The notes below the pieces were generated by a model that worked only from the letters and a program-made list of their open reading frames with translations, was not told where the DNA came from and did not search any database. Both the position numbers and the translations under genes were made by a program. Source: Brachypodium distachyon (Eukaryota; Streptophyta; Magnoliopsida; Poales; Poaceae). Taken from it: 64,000 nucleotides of DNA. Below are positions 22,269 to 33,282 of this stretch, in pieces; positions within the stretch are counted from its first letter, which is position 1; each line of letters opens with the position of its first letter. Location: the NCBI RefSeq assembly GCF_000005505.3, contig NC_016131.3, forward strand, positions 43,113,355-43,177,354, in the 5' to 3' direction.

Positions 22269-23510
22269 TCCCCCTGCCTGTGCTGCGCGCGCGCGTGCGA
22301 AGGGAGGATGAATGTGCGGACGGAGGGGGGAACAGGGGAAATTAATCGGCGGCCGCGCGCGCTGGAGCGGAGGCGATATGTGATTTGATTCAAGGGGTGG
22401 TGGAGGGAAGAGGCCGCGCCGGTGGTGGTACTACTAACAACGATCGAGACGATACGGCATCTGCATGGCAGCGCCCACTCTCCTCCGGTCGGGTTCTGCC
22501 TGCGTCTGCCCTCTGCGGCTCTGCCGCTCTCGCAGTGTTGGCGCTAGTGTTTGGCTGAGAGGGTCGTGTCAGGTCGTCGTGGTGTTTGTAACTTTGTACC
22601 TCCTCGGCTCCTCCTGGTGTCCTTGGAGGCTTTGGAGCGGCACGGCACGGCACGGCTAGGCCACGGCTGCAAGTTAGTTAGAGACCTTGACCTCACCTCC
22701 TGAATTCGGACTCTAATCTTACGAATTTAGTTATTTTGCACCCGAAAAAATATGTGTATTTTTCACGTGTTTCCTTACAGGTGGGTTCCACGTCGGCATC
22801 GATCCGACTCGACCGAACCCGTTAACCTGCAACTAAGCCACCCGAACACCCCTTCTACTTCATGTGGTCGCAGTTTTCTCGACTTGTAACGAATCACATG
22901 GCATCCGACATGTGGGCCACGTGAAAAGGCAAAACCACTTGAGACAAACTGGCTCAAAATGTATGATTTTGCAGACGGTTTTGCAATAAGTGTGTCTCGG
23001 CGATACGATTGCCCAAAAACTATGTTTCTATTAAATTTATTACTCTAATTAATACGCAAACATTGTGCGTGAGGCCAAAACTTATACGAGCACGATGAGT
23101 ACTTGGCAGTGCCGGTACAAGAGGAATGTTTGGTAGTTCGGGTTACAGATTTATACAGCTTACAGGTAGCTCCGTACCTAGAAGGGGGAGGGGCGGGGGG
23201 TACGATGGAGAAGGAATTCGAGTATAAAGAAGAAGTCGCCCTTGCCAGGGTTCTTCGGTTCACTTCAGATTCATGCTCTTCGATACCTGATCTCATTCCC
23301 GTTGATGCGTATATATGCAGCTCTTTTTTTTTTGAGCGCAAGCTCTTTTTTTTTTATGCAGCTTTCTCTAGGCTCATGGGCTTTTTCAACCCTTCTCGGT
23401 GTTCTTGATCATAAGGCCCATGACACACGTATCAGCCCCGGACTCCGATCCTGTTTAGTTTACGCTTGCTGTTTCTCAAAAAAAAAAAAAAGAGTTTACG
23501 CTTGCTTGCT
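22269..23510. other. Upstream region shared by PADRE and P2 genes
   Basis: The two genes point away from each other, so this 1.2 kb holds both promoters. 22270-22660 is GC-rich leader/promoter DNA of the PADRE gene. 22740-22990 contains weakly inverted pieces (TTTCACGTGTTTCC... and ...GGCCACGTGAAAAGG) that may be a decayed MITE. A poly-A run lies at 23478-23491. Confidence 0.45.
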
Positions 23511-23515
23511 CTACA

Positions 23516-23522
23516 TATAAAT
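23516..23522 (+). promoter_or_regulatory. TATA box upstream of the P2 gene
   Basis: TATAAAT, about 120 bases before the start codon at 23642, which is a normal spacing for a plant gene with a short leader. Confidence 0.55.
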
Positions 23523-23641
23523 ACACACGCACCCTGCACGGCCCGTCGACACCTTGGACGTACAGCGAATCGATCTAACTAGTTAGGTTCCGTCGCCGAG
23601 GTTCAATTCCGATATTTATTCCGGAGACTCTTTATTCCGAG

Positions 23642-23976
23642 ATGAAGTTCGTGGCAGCGTACCTGCTGGCGCACCTGGCCGGGAACCCGAGCCCGACCAA
23701 GGACGACGTCCGCAAGATCCTCGACTCAGTCGGCGCCGAGGTGGAGGAGGGAAAGCTTGAGCTGCTCTTCAAGGAGGTCCAGGGCAAGGATCTAGCGGAG
23801 CTCCTCGCCGCCGGCAGGGAGAAGCTCGCCTTTGCGCCCTCCGCCGGTGCTGCCGTGGCCGCCGCCGACGGCAGCGCACCTGCTGCTGAGGAGAAAATAA
23901 GAAGGAAGAGAAGGCCGATGAGAAATTGGAGTTGGAAGAGGAGGACGACGAGAACATGTTCAGCCTCTTCGACTAA
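23642..23976 (+). pseudogene. 60S acidic ribosomal protein P2, frameshifted
   Basis: Residues 1 to about 86 read MKFVAAYLLAHLAGN... through the dimerisation helices (DDVRKILDSVGAEVEEGKLELL, split; GKDLAELLAAGREKL) and the Ala-rich hinge, which is a clear P2 match. At about 23897-23901 (GAGAAAATAAG) the frame shifts. In the other frame the normal acidic tail follows, with KKEEKADEK, EEEDDEN and the hallmark end FSLFD before TAA at 23974. The original protein would have been about 110 residues, the usual P2 length. P2 forms the ribosomal stalk with P1 and P0, and the FSLFD tail recruits elongation factors; the frame as read here loses that tail. No intron is visible, so a retrocopy is possible, but a TATA box and leader-like sequence precede it. 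A sequencing indel is the main alternative. Confidence 0.85.
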
Positions 23977-24919
23977 GCATCCATGCACATCTATCAATGG
24001 CGTCCAAATTAATCGAAACTATATCATCGATCTAGCTAGTACTAGTATATGTGTAGTCATCCGAAAAAAAAAATACGAGGTATATGTGTAGTCCTTTTTT
24101 CCTCGTAAAAACATTTATATTCGTATATCTGTAATCTGTTTACCTTTTGTGTGTTTGGGGTCTATATAGTACTCCACTATTATATACTCCTTTTCCTAGT
24201 AATGATCTGATTTGAGCAGTAGGAATATGGTTTATCACTTTTTTCGCCTATTATGTCGATTTTTTCATTGTGCATTAGTAATACATGAAATTTCAGGTCA
24301 AAATGAATTACAGGATTTTAGGCCCGAATGATTAGATCCAACGAGTTTTAGTAAGTTGCAAAGGAAATCCGTCGAGAGCCTCCACACCTCCGTCCGTCGG
24401 TCTACTTGTGAGGCTAGACTAGAATTGTTCTAGCTCCTTGGGTCAATTGGATCGATTAGTAATAAATGAAAGATCTTATGTGTGAAGCGATCGAATTGGT
24501 TAGAATGTCTATCGATTGTTCCGCCATGGATAATGCATGTACATGTGTTTACCATCAAAACATGTCATAACTGTAAGGAATTTTGCTAGGCGGGATTCCC
24601 TGGGCTAGGCTCTCGCCGAGGACGAACATTGGTCAATGATCTGTGTCTTGTCAATCCGTTTTTGGGATGACGCATAATTCCTAACAACATGTTGAAGTAC
24701 TTGATTAATAGTATAATGCTAAGTCGTGTCATCCGGAAGTAAGAATTGTACATGGAAAAGTTATTTGGTGCTCGTGCACTGCAACGTTACCGCTAGAATT
24801 GCTCAAATCCAGTAATTCACCGTAGTATAATCATTGCTACAGAGGTACAAGTTAATTTTCTGTAAAAGTTCATCATTAAGGAGCAAATTAAATCACATAA
24901 AGGTAGGCCTGGAAATTTA
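23977..24919. other. Intergenic, AT-rich
   Basis: 3' flank of the P2 gene and AT-rich DNA; no gene, hairpin or recognised repeat found. Confidence 0.5.
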
Positions 24920-24921
24920 TA

Positions 24922-25139
24922 CTTCCTCCGTCCCCCAATTAATTGGCACCGGTCATTTTGCAAAAACTCTCCCTGCTATTTCCCGAAATCAACCTGCAGT
25001 CCACGTTCCACCGGAATTTTTGCAAAAAAACCTGTAGTTTTTCGAAATCAACCTGCAAGACTGCACGTTGATTTCGTAAATTAATTAATAATTTTTTTTT
25101 GCAAAATGGCCGGCACCAATTAATTGGAAACGGAGGGAG
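24922..25139. mobile_element. Stowaway MITE
   Basis: Starts CTTCCTCCGTCCCCC and ends GGAAACGGAGGGAG, inverted copies of the Stowaway terminus, with TA on both sides (24920-24921, 25140-25141). The two AATTAATTGG blocks and GCACCGGTCATTTTGC / GCAAAATGGCCGGCACC arms make it a long hairpin of 218 bases. Confidence 0.9.
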
Positions 25140-25181
25140 TATCATTCATTATAGATGAATGCCTTGCAATAAAATTACTAA

Positions 25182-26568
25182 CTCCTTCCGGGTTTACAAG
25201 ACCCTCTATTGAGTTTTGAGTCAAACTTTGATAAAAAATTATATAAATATCATTTAAGATGTGTATATGAAAATTATCACTACACCACGCCCCTTGATAG
25301 CCAGCACACACGTCTGTTGTCAAAGGTGGTCTCTGCGGGCACTATGTCTGTCGGCAAGAGCTTATGCCGACAGCCGCGTTTGTTGGGAAGCTGTCCGTCC
25401 TCTAAAATCTATGTCGATAGACACTGTGTTTACCCACATACAATCTGCCAGTTCGTACACTAAATGTTGACAGACGCTTTGCCACCTTTGTCCAATAATT
25501 GCTGACAGACAGTATGCCAGGTTTTCTGTAATTGCTGACAGACTGTGTATCACCTATTTCCCAAGCTATTGTGACAGACAGTTCGCCACAACTTCTCCAG
25601 TTACCGACAGACAGCTACAAGTAAAGGATTTGAGATTCAGATGTAGAAGGATTAAAACAAGTAAAGGATTTGATTCAAACCTCACAACGGGTCAATAGTG
25701 GCAAGCGGCGAGGGAGCAAAAACCAGCAACAGAGAGGGAAGTCGAGTGGATGGACGGGAATGGCAGCAGCGACGACGCACGACGTGGCCTTGAACCTTGG
25801 ACCCGGATATGCAGCAAGGGGTTAGGGCAGGAGGCTGGAGCGGAAAAGGAGGAGGATGCGAGGTTACCTTGAGATAATTCAAGCTTGCACGGCGTCGAGC
25901 GGCGCAGCACGAGTGCGAGATCGAGGGGAGGAAGGGGACAACTGCAGCGAGGACACGAAGTTGAGATGCAAGAGCGATTTAGCAATGGGGAGCGAGGACG
26001 AGGCGCCGGATGGGGGAATCAGTCAGGTGAGGGTCGGCGGCGGCTGCCATGGGAAGCGAGTCCTGTGGGGAGATTTGGGGATTTTGGTCTAGGGTTGGGG
26101 ACTCGGGGGCAGCATATAAAAGAGCGCGCAGGATTACTTTGGGTTCGCGCTCTGGCCAAATATCTGCGCGCCTTCTTTTCACTTGGCCCGCGTACACCAG
26201 CTCAATTTTACTTGGCCCCACACCATAACATGCCGATGGACACGTTGTTATCATTTGTTCTCTGCTGGCAGACTAGCTGTCAATACCTTTACCGTGAGAC
26301 AGTTTGTGGGCTTAAATTAGTTGTGCCGACAGACAGTTTGCCAGTAAGGCTAGTGGCAGATTGTGTGCCATCTAAAGTCTACTTTTGCCAACAGACAGTT
26401 CGAAACCTATCATGGGGCGTGGTGTAGTGTATACCGTTAGAATGAGTTTTCCAATACGATTCCAACGATATCATTTTTCTATCACGATAGACTTGTATTA
26501 CTAATATAATTTTTGTCAAAGTTCGGCATAAAATTCCGTTCGAACCTTACGTACCCGGACGGAGGGAG
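25182..26568. mobile_element. Stowaway-like MITE split by a CACTA insertion
   Basis: The left arm (25182-25277) begins CTCCTTCCGGGTTTACAAG; the right arm (26430-26568) ends CCCGGACGGAGGGAG followed by TA. The arms are inverted copies (CAAACTTTGATAAAAAATTATAT against its complement near 26505). Without the insert the MITE would be about 232 bases. The left TA is displaced by one base. Confidence 0.75.
25278..26429. mobile_element. Non-autonomous CACTA element nested in the MITE
   Basis: Left end CACTACACCACGCCCC, right end GGGGCGTGGTGTAGTG, perfect inverted copies. The 3-bp duplication TAT lies on both sides (25275-25277, 26430-26432). Subterminal regions (25300-25620 and 26240-26410) carry repeated GACAGACAG / TTGCCGACAGACAG motifs. 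At 1,152 bases it has no transposase; the middle (about 25680-26200) is GC-richer and may be captured DNA, not recognised. Confidence 0.92.
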
Positions 26569-26570
26569 TA

Positions 26571-27131
26571 GTTATGTGTATTGATGGATGATTGGATGTA
26601 GACGTCGAATCTCTCTGTTTTCAAAAGAAAATTATAAAATAAATGGCTAGATTTTGGCTAGTTTTTTAGATGGATTTGGGCAAGATTTGAGCAATGTCAA
26701 ACAATAACATCGCAGTACAACGTTCCACCACGGCAAGAGGTCCATGGCCCCGGCGCTGCTTGGATTGGAAGCTCTCCTGTGTGAACCGTAATGGAAGAAC
26801 CAAACTGCTCACGAATGGGTCAATTTTGTGAATGATGAAGCATAGAAGAAGGTAGATGAACCGGGCCTGGATTGAGCTAATGGATATATGGGCTGTGGCA
26901 TCTAGATGGGTCTAACAAGAAGCCCTTTGGGGTTCCTCTCAAAAAAAGAAAGCCTGTGGGGACAGCCGGCCAGCCACTCCCTCAAAATAAAAAAACAAAC
27001 AAATACTTTTTTATTCCCAACCATTATTCCCCTTTCCTCGATCCCCTTCTTGACTTGTGCGTCCTCGACCTCGTGCCTTGTTCCTCCTTGCCATGGCTTC
27101 CTCTTCCTGAGCGCAAACATTGCTCGCGGCC
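26571..27131. other. Promoter and leader region of the first TBL gene
   Basis: No coding sequence. Non-repetitive AT-rich DNA passes into a C/T-rich leader (27020-27110) in front of the start codon at 27132. No convincing TATA box was found. Confidence 0.5.
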
Positions 27132-28859
27132 ATGGGCACCAATCCCTCACAGAACCACCATCTCCAGGTCACCCAGTTCTCGCTCCCCAAGAAGCAATTC
27201 GTCGCCTATGGTCTCTACGCCCTCATCCCTCTCGCGCTCCTCCATTACCTGCTCTTCTACCCATTGGCCACAGCCAAGCCGCCAGTACAGCTGCCGCAGC
27301 TGCAAGAGGATGCGCCAGCCTTCGTCCCGTCTCAGCACGGCCATGCGCCGGTGAATGCGGATGAGCAGCTGCCACCGCCCTCTCCCCACCGACAAGACGA
27401 AGTATTGGGGAATAGCCCAGGTACGGCATTAGGTTTTCCAATTGATTCGCCAAACTGGCTGTTGCAATGTGCTGAAGGAATTTGTCTCTGGGCGATTCAG
27501 ATAGCCATTGAGTTTTCCCATGAGCAGATTTCATTTTCCCTTGAATGGTTATTTTAAGAAAAAATCTTGTCATTCTCTCAAGTACTGTATTTTCCACCAA
27601 GCAAAGCATAAAGCGTTCTTCAGTTGAATAAATAGTGATCCTGACGCTTTCAGTGTTCAACTAATTTGGCCTATGATTTCTGTTGTTTCTTATGGAGACC
27701 TCGTTCTAGATGATTCCTTAGACAAGAACTGGCATTCTTGGATACTAATCTTGCCGTTGCCGTGTTTCCCTGAGCAGCCGGAGAAGCAGTGTCGGCATCT
27801 CCGCCATGTGACTACGCCGATGGCGAGTGGGTGCCGGACGCGCGCCCGCCGCTGTACAACGGAACAAGCTGCGGCACTATCAAGGACGGCCAGAACTGCA
27901 TGGCGCACGGCCGGCCGGACACCGGGTACCTCTACTGGCGATGGCGGCCGCAGCGGTGCGACCTCCCGGCCTTCTCCCCGGCGGCGTTCCTCCGGTGGCT
28001 CCGCAACAGGCACCTGGCCTTCGTCGGCGACTCCCTGGCGCGCAACCAGGGAGAGTCCCTGCTCTGCCTGCTCTCTTCCCACTCCACGCCCGAGCTCGTG
28101 TACCGGGACGGCGAGGAGAACAAGTTCCGGCGGTGGGTGTTCCACGAGTACAACGCGACCGTGTCCATCTTCTGGTCGCCGCTGCTGGTGAAGGTCGTCG
28201 AGAAGGCGGAGCACGCCGGGGTGCGGCACAACAACGTGTTCCTGGACGCGTTCGACGAGCGGTGGATGTCGCAGCTGGGCGCCCTGGACGCGGCCGTCCT
28301 GTCCGTCGGGCACTGGTTCCTGATCCCAGGAATCTACCACGACGCCGGGAACGTCGTGGGCTGCCACGACTGCGCCGGGCTGAACCACACCGAGACGGAC
28401 TTCTTCGGCGTGTTCAAGGAGGCCGTGCATCGGACGCTGGCCGAGGTCACCCGGCGGCAGGTCGCGGACACGAGCAAGAAGAAGAAGGTGATCGCGTTCA
28501 CCACGTTCTCGCCCGCGCATTTCCAAGGGGATTGGGACAAGACCGGCGCGTGCCCCGAGAAGCGCCCGTACAAGGAGAAGGAGGTGGGATACACTGAGAC
28601 GGCGATGAGGAAGACAGTCGTGGATGCGGTCGCCGCGGCCAATGCCGATGCCGATGCCGGCGGGCTGCGGTTCGCGGCGCTTGACGTGACGAAGCTGGCC
28701 AACCTGCGGCCGGACGGACACCCCGGGCCGTACATGCGCAACGACCCGTTCGCCGGCGGCGGCGAGGACGCCCGGGTGCAGAACGACTGCGTGCACTGGT
28801 GCATGCCGGGCCCGATCGACACGTTCAACGAGATCCTTCTGCAGACCGTCGTGGGGTGA
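27132..28859 (+). CDS. TBL-family polysaccharide O-acetyltransferase, two exons
   Basis: Exons 27132-27420 and 27778-28859 (donor CAG|GTACGG, acceptor GAGCAG) join in frame to 456 residues, the normal TBL length. There is a short cytosolic N-terminus, one membrane anchor (about residues 22-44, FVAYGLYALIPLALLHYLL), a Pro-rich stem, the TBL domain with CDYADGEWVPD and YWRWRP, the GDS motif (GDSLARNQ, Ser about 182), and the C-terminal DxxH motif in DCVHWCMPGP (about 433-436). This family acetylates xylan, mannan or xyloglucan in the Golgi from an acetyl donor, with the Ser-His-Asp triad supplied by GDS and DxxH. The general pattern resembles the AXY4/TBL22-27 branch, but the substrate cannot be read from sequence. 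The ATG at 27132 is chosen because it gives a normal short N-terminus before the anchor. A second gene of the family lies 3 kb downstream on the same strand. Confidence 0.93.
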
Positions 28860-29850
28860 GCCGTGAGGTGAGCACGATGGCCGACACATCTCTCATCAGG
28901 GGTTCGGTTGTCCCTAGTCCAGGAAACCCGGAATTTTGGCGACGTGGGTTTGTTTTTGGCAACGTGGGTGTGAACTCTGAATCATGGGTGTGTGCACGAT
29001 GACCTTCCATCTGGCCATCTTTTTTGGGTCTGAATTCTGAATAGTTTTGTTGTTCTACACATGGTGTCGTTTTCTGAGGAATCTGTGCCTGTAACATTGC
29101 AGTCTGTAATTGTAACATTGTTTAGAAAAATAGGGGCGAAACCCCCCGGCTCCATTGATAATGAAACCAGAGTAACAAAGTTCCATTGTCAAACAGCGAA
29201 AGTAAAAACTAGCTAGCTAGTATGATCCGAATATAAGAGAAACGTCTGCACATAGTACAAAGATTACATCCCAAACCAATTTGTCTTTGCTAACAGGGAA
29301 CATCCTCTGCCCTCATCAGCCCGAAATTGGAGCAAGTTTTGATTATCTGTAATTGCTGTTAGCTCGCCTGGCATCCACCGCATTCCTCCTCGCAAGAACA
29401 GCCCTCGGTCTTCAGTCATGGGGGTGACCACGATCACCGACACATCTCTCATCATGGATGATCATGTAATTTTAATTTTCAGAAAATCAGAGATCCTTCT
29501 CCGGCTCCACTTTTATTGCAAAATGAAACCAGAATTAAAAGAAAATGGCAGCTAAAACGAAAGGAACGCAAGTCCGCTATTCAGTAATCAGACATGACAA
29601 AGCTCACAGCTAAAGGACGATGGTCATGTAATCCTTCCAATGGTTGCAGCATTATGGACTGGAACATTGATGGTTCCATTTTTTTTGTGCACTCTGAATA
29701 GTTTTGAGGTTCTACACAAGGTTTCGTTTTCTGAAGAATCTGCACTTGTAACATTGCAGTCTGTAAGTCGCAAATAAAATAAAATAAATTGCAGTCTGTA
29801 ATTGTAACATTTATTTAGGCAAACAGGGCAAGAACCTACTTCAGAAAACA
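28860..29850. repeat. Downstream flank of TBL gene 1 with an internal direct repeat
   Basis: Two diverged copies of one sequence lie in the 3' flank. CCGACACATCTCTCATCA occurs at about 28880 and 29438. A longer block with CTGAATAGTTTTG, TTCTACACA, GTTTCGTTTTCTGA-type and GTAACATTGCAGTCTGTAA occurs at 29030-29125 and 29690-29815. It suggests a local duplication of the gene's 3' end. No coding sequence is present. Confidence 0.7.
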
Positions 29851-30722
29851 AGAAAAACGAACGCCATTGATAATGACACTTCTACGCGCAGTCGAAGGAT
29901 CACAACCCAAACTAATTGGTCTTTTTTTTGACAGCAAAACTAATGGTGTCTTTGCCTCTTTTTTTGTTTAGAGGAATGATGTCTTTGCCTGATGCCCTTT
30001 TGCCGTCACTTCTTTTCTGTTTGGGCTTTCTGTTTGCTGGAAAGTGATCCAGCCATATTAGCCCATTACAACTTGGGCTGGAATATCACAAATAGTATAT
30101 AAGCTGCATTTAACAGAGGTCTCTATTTGGGCTGGGCTCTAGGCGGTCTCACTTATCTCCCCGGCCCAAGTTCTTTGTATACCCTCTGCTTCCTCGCCAT
30201 TAGGGTCGCGGACGCCGTCGGCATCTTCGGCTTAGATGGATTCTCTCTCGCACATTGAGACTGTGACCTGATCATGCTTCCGTAGGTAGATCGAATTGCG
30301 TTGCATGGTGATTCTTGCACTTTACCAAGATTTTAGCAGTAGTGTGGATATTTAATTGTGGTTTGCTTTGGCGGTGCATCGACAAGACGGAGAAACATGG
30401 AAGACGAAGAAGAAGACATCGAACTGAGTTTTGTGGTAAACCGGCTAACTTAAGTAGAGGATTGTAGGCAAAGCGATCGTGCATACATGTGGTTGCTAGT
30501 AGCATGGTCCTGGGCTCCTAGCACTGCCATCACCGTGGGTCTGAGGCCACCTGTTAGTGAATTATCTAGCTTTTGACGTTTATAATTCATACTAGCATAT
30601 TCTGATATAGCTAGTACTTAGTTTAAGAGAGACACACAATAATTCTCTGTTTGCCCTGATAAATACTCCAAAGATACAGAGAGCTGTAATTTATATAAAA
30701 AAATTCTGAAATTAATCGCATA
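29851..30722. other. Intergenic between TBL gene 1 and the tRNA
   Basis: No gene recognised. A short GC-richer block at 30140-30240 has no conserved coding or RNA signature that I can identify. Confidence 0.4.
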
Positions 30723-30793
30723 GCACCAGTGGTCTAGTGGTAGAATAGTACCCTGCCACGGTACAGACCCGGGTTCGATTCCCGGCTGGTGCA
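30723..30793 (+). tRNA. tRNA-Gly (anticodon GCC)
   Basis: A 71-base cloverleaf. The acceptor stem GCACCAG pairs with CTGGTGC (30786-30792) and A73 is the discriminator. The anticodon arm GTACC-CTGCCAC-GGTAC places GCC in the loop. The T arm contains GGTTCGATTCC, the normal B box, and the A box TGGTCTAGTGG is present. No intron. It lies between two TBL genes and is an independent polymerase III unit. Confidence 0.96.
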
Positions 30794-31365
30794 CCTTTGC
30801 CTTTTGCATTTTGCTGCCCTCTACTTACGGCAACATAAGTCATGTATCTTAGAAAAAACTAGCACGTTTTCCATTCGGTATTAACAACTTTGTCTAGATA
30901 CGATATTTTGCCTTGCCTTTCTCTCCTGAGTCTCAGTTTAAAATTGTGGTGGCGGTGCTTCTTACCGAGATGAAACTTGGGGTGGTGATGTTCTTTGCCA
31001 GGGAGGAAAAGGAAGCGGCGCGGAGAGGAAGTTCGGCGCGGCCGCGTGGGGCACCCAGCGTGGGCGCACCCGTGCGATCCGTCGGTCTGGAGCTCACGCC
31101 TCACGGAGTCACGCTAAGTATGTCTCGACCATGTATTTGGTTGATACGTGGACACTTTTACCTACAGAGTAAAATCATGTGCGCAGGATGATCATTTTCT
31201 AGCCAGATCTCCCGTACCTTAATTTAGTCTGTCATCCGAGGTCAACAGATCTCCCTTTATGAGCTATGGGCACAGGGCACCAGAAGATCTACTCTAGAGT
31301 ATCACTAGTACACGGTTGCAAAATCTGGACCTCTCCCCCTCCTCCAACATGGGCTGTGTATTTAG
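30794..31365. other. Intergenic after the tRNA
   Basis: An open plus-strand frame at 30913-31191 has Arg/Gly-rich filler and no conserved motif; I do not call it a gene. Confidence 0.4.
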
Positions 31366-31565
31366 GCCCAGTTTTTTTCGACTTCCGCTTCTCCCAGAAG
31401 CTGTCCTCTCGTAACTTCTTAGGAAGCCGCCACGTAAATTTAATTAGGCTACTAAACTAGTTTGGCCTAAACTATTTTGGGAGTTTAGCTAAATTTGTGA
31501 CGCGTCTTCTCCGGTAAGTTAGGTGAGGGCAGCTTCTAGGAGAAACCGGAAGACGAAAAGAACGC
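31366..31565. mobile_element. Hairpin MITE (family with the one at 39306)
   Basis: The two halves are inverted copies: CTTCCGCTTCTCCCAGAAGC, TGTCCTCTCGTAACTT near 31380 against the complement of AGTTAGGTGAGGGCAGCTTC, TAGGAGAAACCGGAAG near 31515. Outer ends TAGGCCCAGTTTTTTTCG and the complement TAGGATGCGTTCTTTTCG also match. No clear target duplication, so superfamily (possibly hAT) is open. Confidence 0.65.
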
Positions 31566-31801
31566 ATCCTAATCTTTTCACATGTATGGGCGGAAGAAGT
31601 CTAATACACAATCATAATATAATAGAAAAATCGAAGAAAGAGAATTAAAGCGCACAATTGATAAACCATCCGTGGAGGCCTGGAGCTGTCGGTCTTCGCG
31701 ATCACCTCGATCATCTCTGCTGGTCAACTTCCTACTATTTTCTAATCGAAGGTTCAGTGTTTGCCTAGGCTAACAGATCCGACGTTCGAGGTCAGAATTT
31801 G

Positions 31802-31808
31802 CCTATAA
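31802..31808 (+). promoter_or_regulatory. TATA-like box upstream of TBL gene 2
   Basis: CTATAAG, about 75 bases before the start codon at 31880, a plausible core promoter position. Confidence 0.4.
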
Positions 31809-31879
31809 GCAGAGCAGCAGTCCAACACATTGCATCACGCCATCACCCGGCCCTTACGATACGGTCTCATCAACAAACA

Positions 31880-33282
31880 ATGGCAGCACCACAAGAAGTC
31901 GCAAATCACGGCCATTGCAAGAAGCTCCTCGCTTGCGCTGCTCCATGCGCTCTGCTCGCCTTGCCTCTCGTCTACATCCTCCTCTGCTCTCCACCATCTT
32001 TCATCCCATCCACCGATCTCTTCGATGCATTTGAAGCTCGTCGCACTGGCACAAGCACACCCCGTCCTCAAGGTAAACATTTTTTGCACACACATATTTT
32101 CCTCTCTATCTATCACTGTACATATATATAAGCTGACATCTTTTCTTGTACTACTACCAAGTTTCACCCCGGCCGCCGGCCCAGCAAAATGTGCCGAAAT
32201 GCGACTACGGCGAGGGGAAGTGGGTGTGGGACGACGGCGTCGCCGGCCCGCGGTACGACAGCGCGAAGTGCGACTTGAAGGGCACGCAGAAGTGCGCCCT
32301 GAACGGAAAGCCGGACAACGGCTACCTCCACTGGCGGTGGCAGCCGGCTGCGGCTGGTTGCAACCTCTCGGCGCTCGACCCGGCGGAGTTCCTCGGCATG
32401 GTCCGGGGCAAGCGCCTGGCTTTCGTCGGCGACTCGACGGCCCGCAACCAGGCGGAAGCCCTCGTCTGCTTCCTCTCCACGTTCTCGCGGCCGGAGACCA
32501 CGCACCGGTACGAGGAGCGGCCCGGCGCCAAGTTCTGGCGCTGGGTCTTCCCTGCGCCGCACGACGTCATCATCTCGACTTACTGGTCCCCGTTCCTCGT
32601 GCGCGCCGACACGAACGGCACGCAGACGCAGGGCACGGCGGTGTTCCTGGACGCGCTCACGGACGAGCCGTGGGCGGCGGACGTGGACGCCATGGACGTC
32701 GTGGTGATCTCCGCGGGCCACTGGTTCCCGCGCCCGGCCGTCTACTACGAGGCCGGCCGGATCATCGGCGCCTTCTCCCGTCCAGACGTGGTTCTCAACG
32801 GGACCGACATCAGCGGCGGCTACCTCGGCGTGTACCGCAGGGCGACCCGTGCGGCGCTGGAGCACGTGGACGCGGAGTCGGGCAGGGACAAGCTCGTGGT
32901 TGTGGCGACCATCGCGCCGGCGCACTTCGAGCTCAGCTGGGATCACCGCGACGCGTGCTCCCGGACGAAGCCGTACGACGATGACGGGTGGAAAGTGGTG
33001 GGGGAAACGGAGGCGGAGATGAGGAAGGCTGTGGTGGAGGAGACGGCCATGGCGTCGGCGCGGAGGCGGCGGTGGGGGATGCGGTACGAGGTGCTGGACG
33101 TGACGCGGATGGCGGCGCTGCGGCCCGACTCGCACCCGGGCGTGTACATCTACGAGGGAGCCTACGCGGGGGCGCCCGTGCCGGAGAAGGCGCCCAACGA
33201 CTGCCTCCACTACTGCGCGCCCGGGCCCGTCGACACGTTCAACGACGTGCTGGCGCGGATGATCGCTGCTGCGCGCGGCTGA
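31880..33282 (+). CDS. TBL-family polysaccharide O-acetyltransferase, two exons
   Basis: Exons 31880-32072 and 32162-33282 (donor AAG|GTAAAC, acceptor TACCAAG) join to 437 residues. After a short basic N-terminus there is a membrane anchor (about 14-34, LLACAAPCALLALPLVYILL), a short stem, and the TBL domain opening KCDYGEGKWVW. The GDS motif is GDSTARNQ (Ser about 156) and the DxxH motif is in DCLHYCAPGP (about 411-414), where Tyr replaces the usual Trp after His. YLHWRWQP and ALRPDSHPGVY are further family marks. The intron sits at the same place and phase as in the TBL gene at 27132, so the two are tandem paralogues. Expected role: Golgi acetylation of a hemicellulose; substrate unknown. 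No lesion seen. Confidence 0.93.

Noticed and set aside
22740..22990. Possible MULE-type MITE with ACGTG motifs
   Set aside because: Inverted similarity is weak and no target duplication could be found.
27690..28889. 399-codon open frame on the minus strand
   Set aside because: Mirror frame of the GC-rich TBL gene 1; no conserved motif. The same holds for 32164-33210 (minus) and the plus-strand frames at 27827-28597 and 31830-32984.
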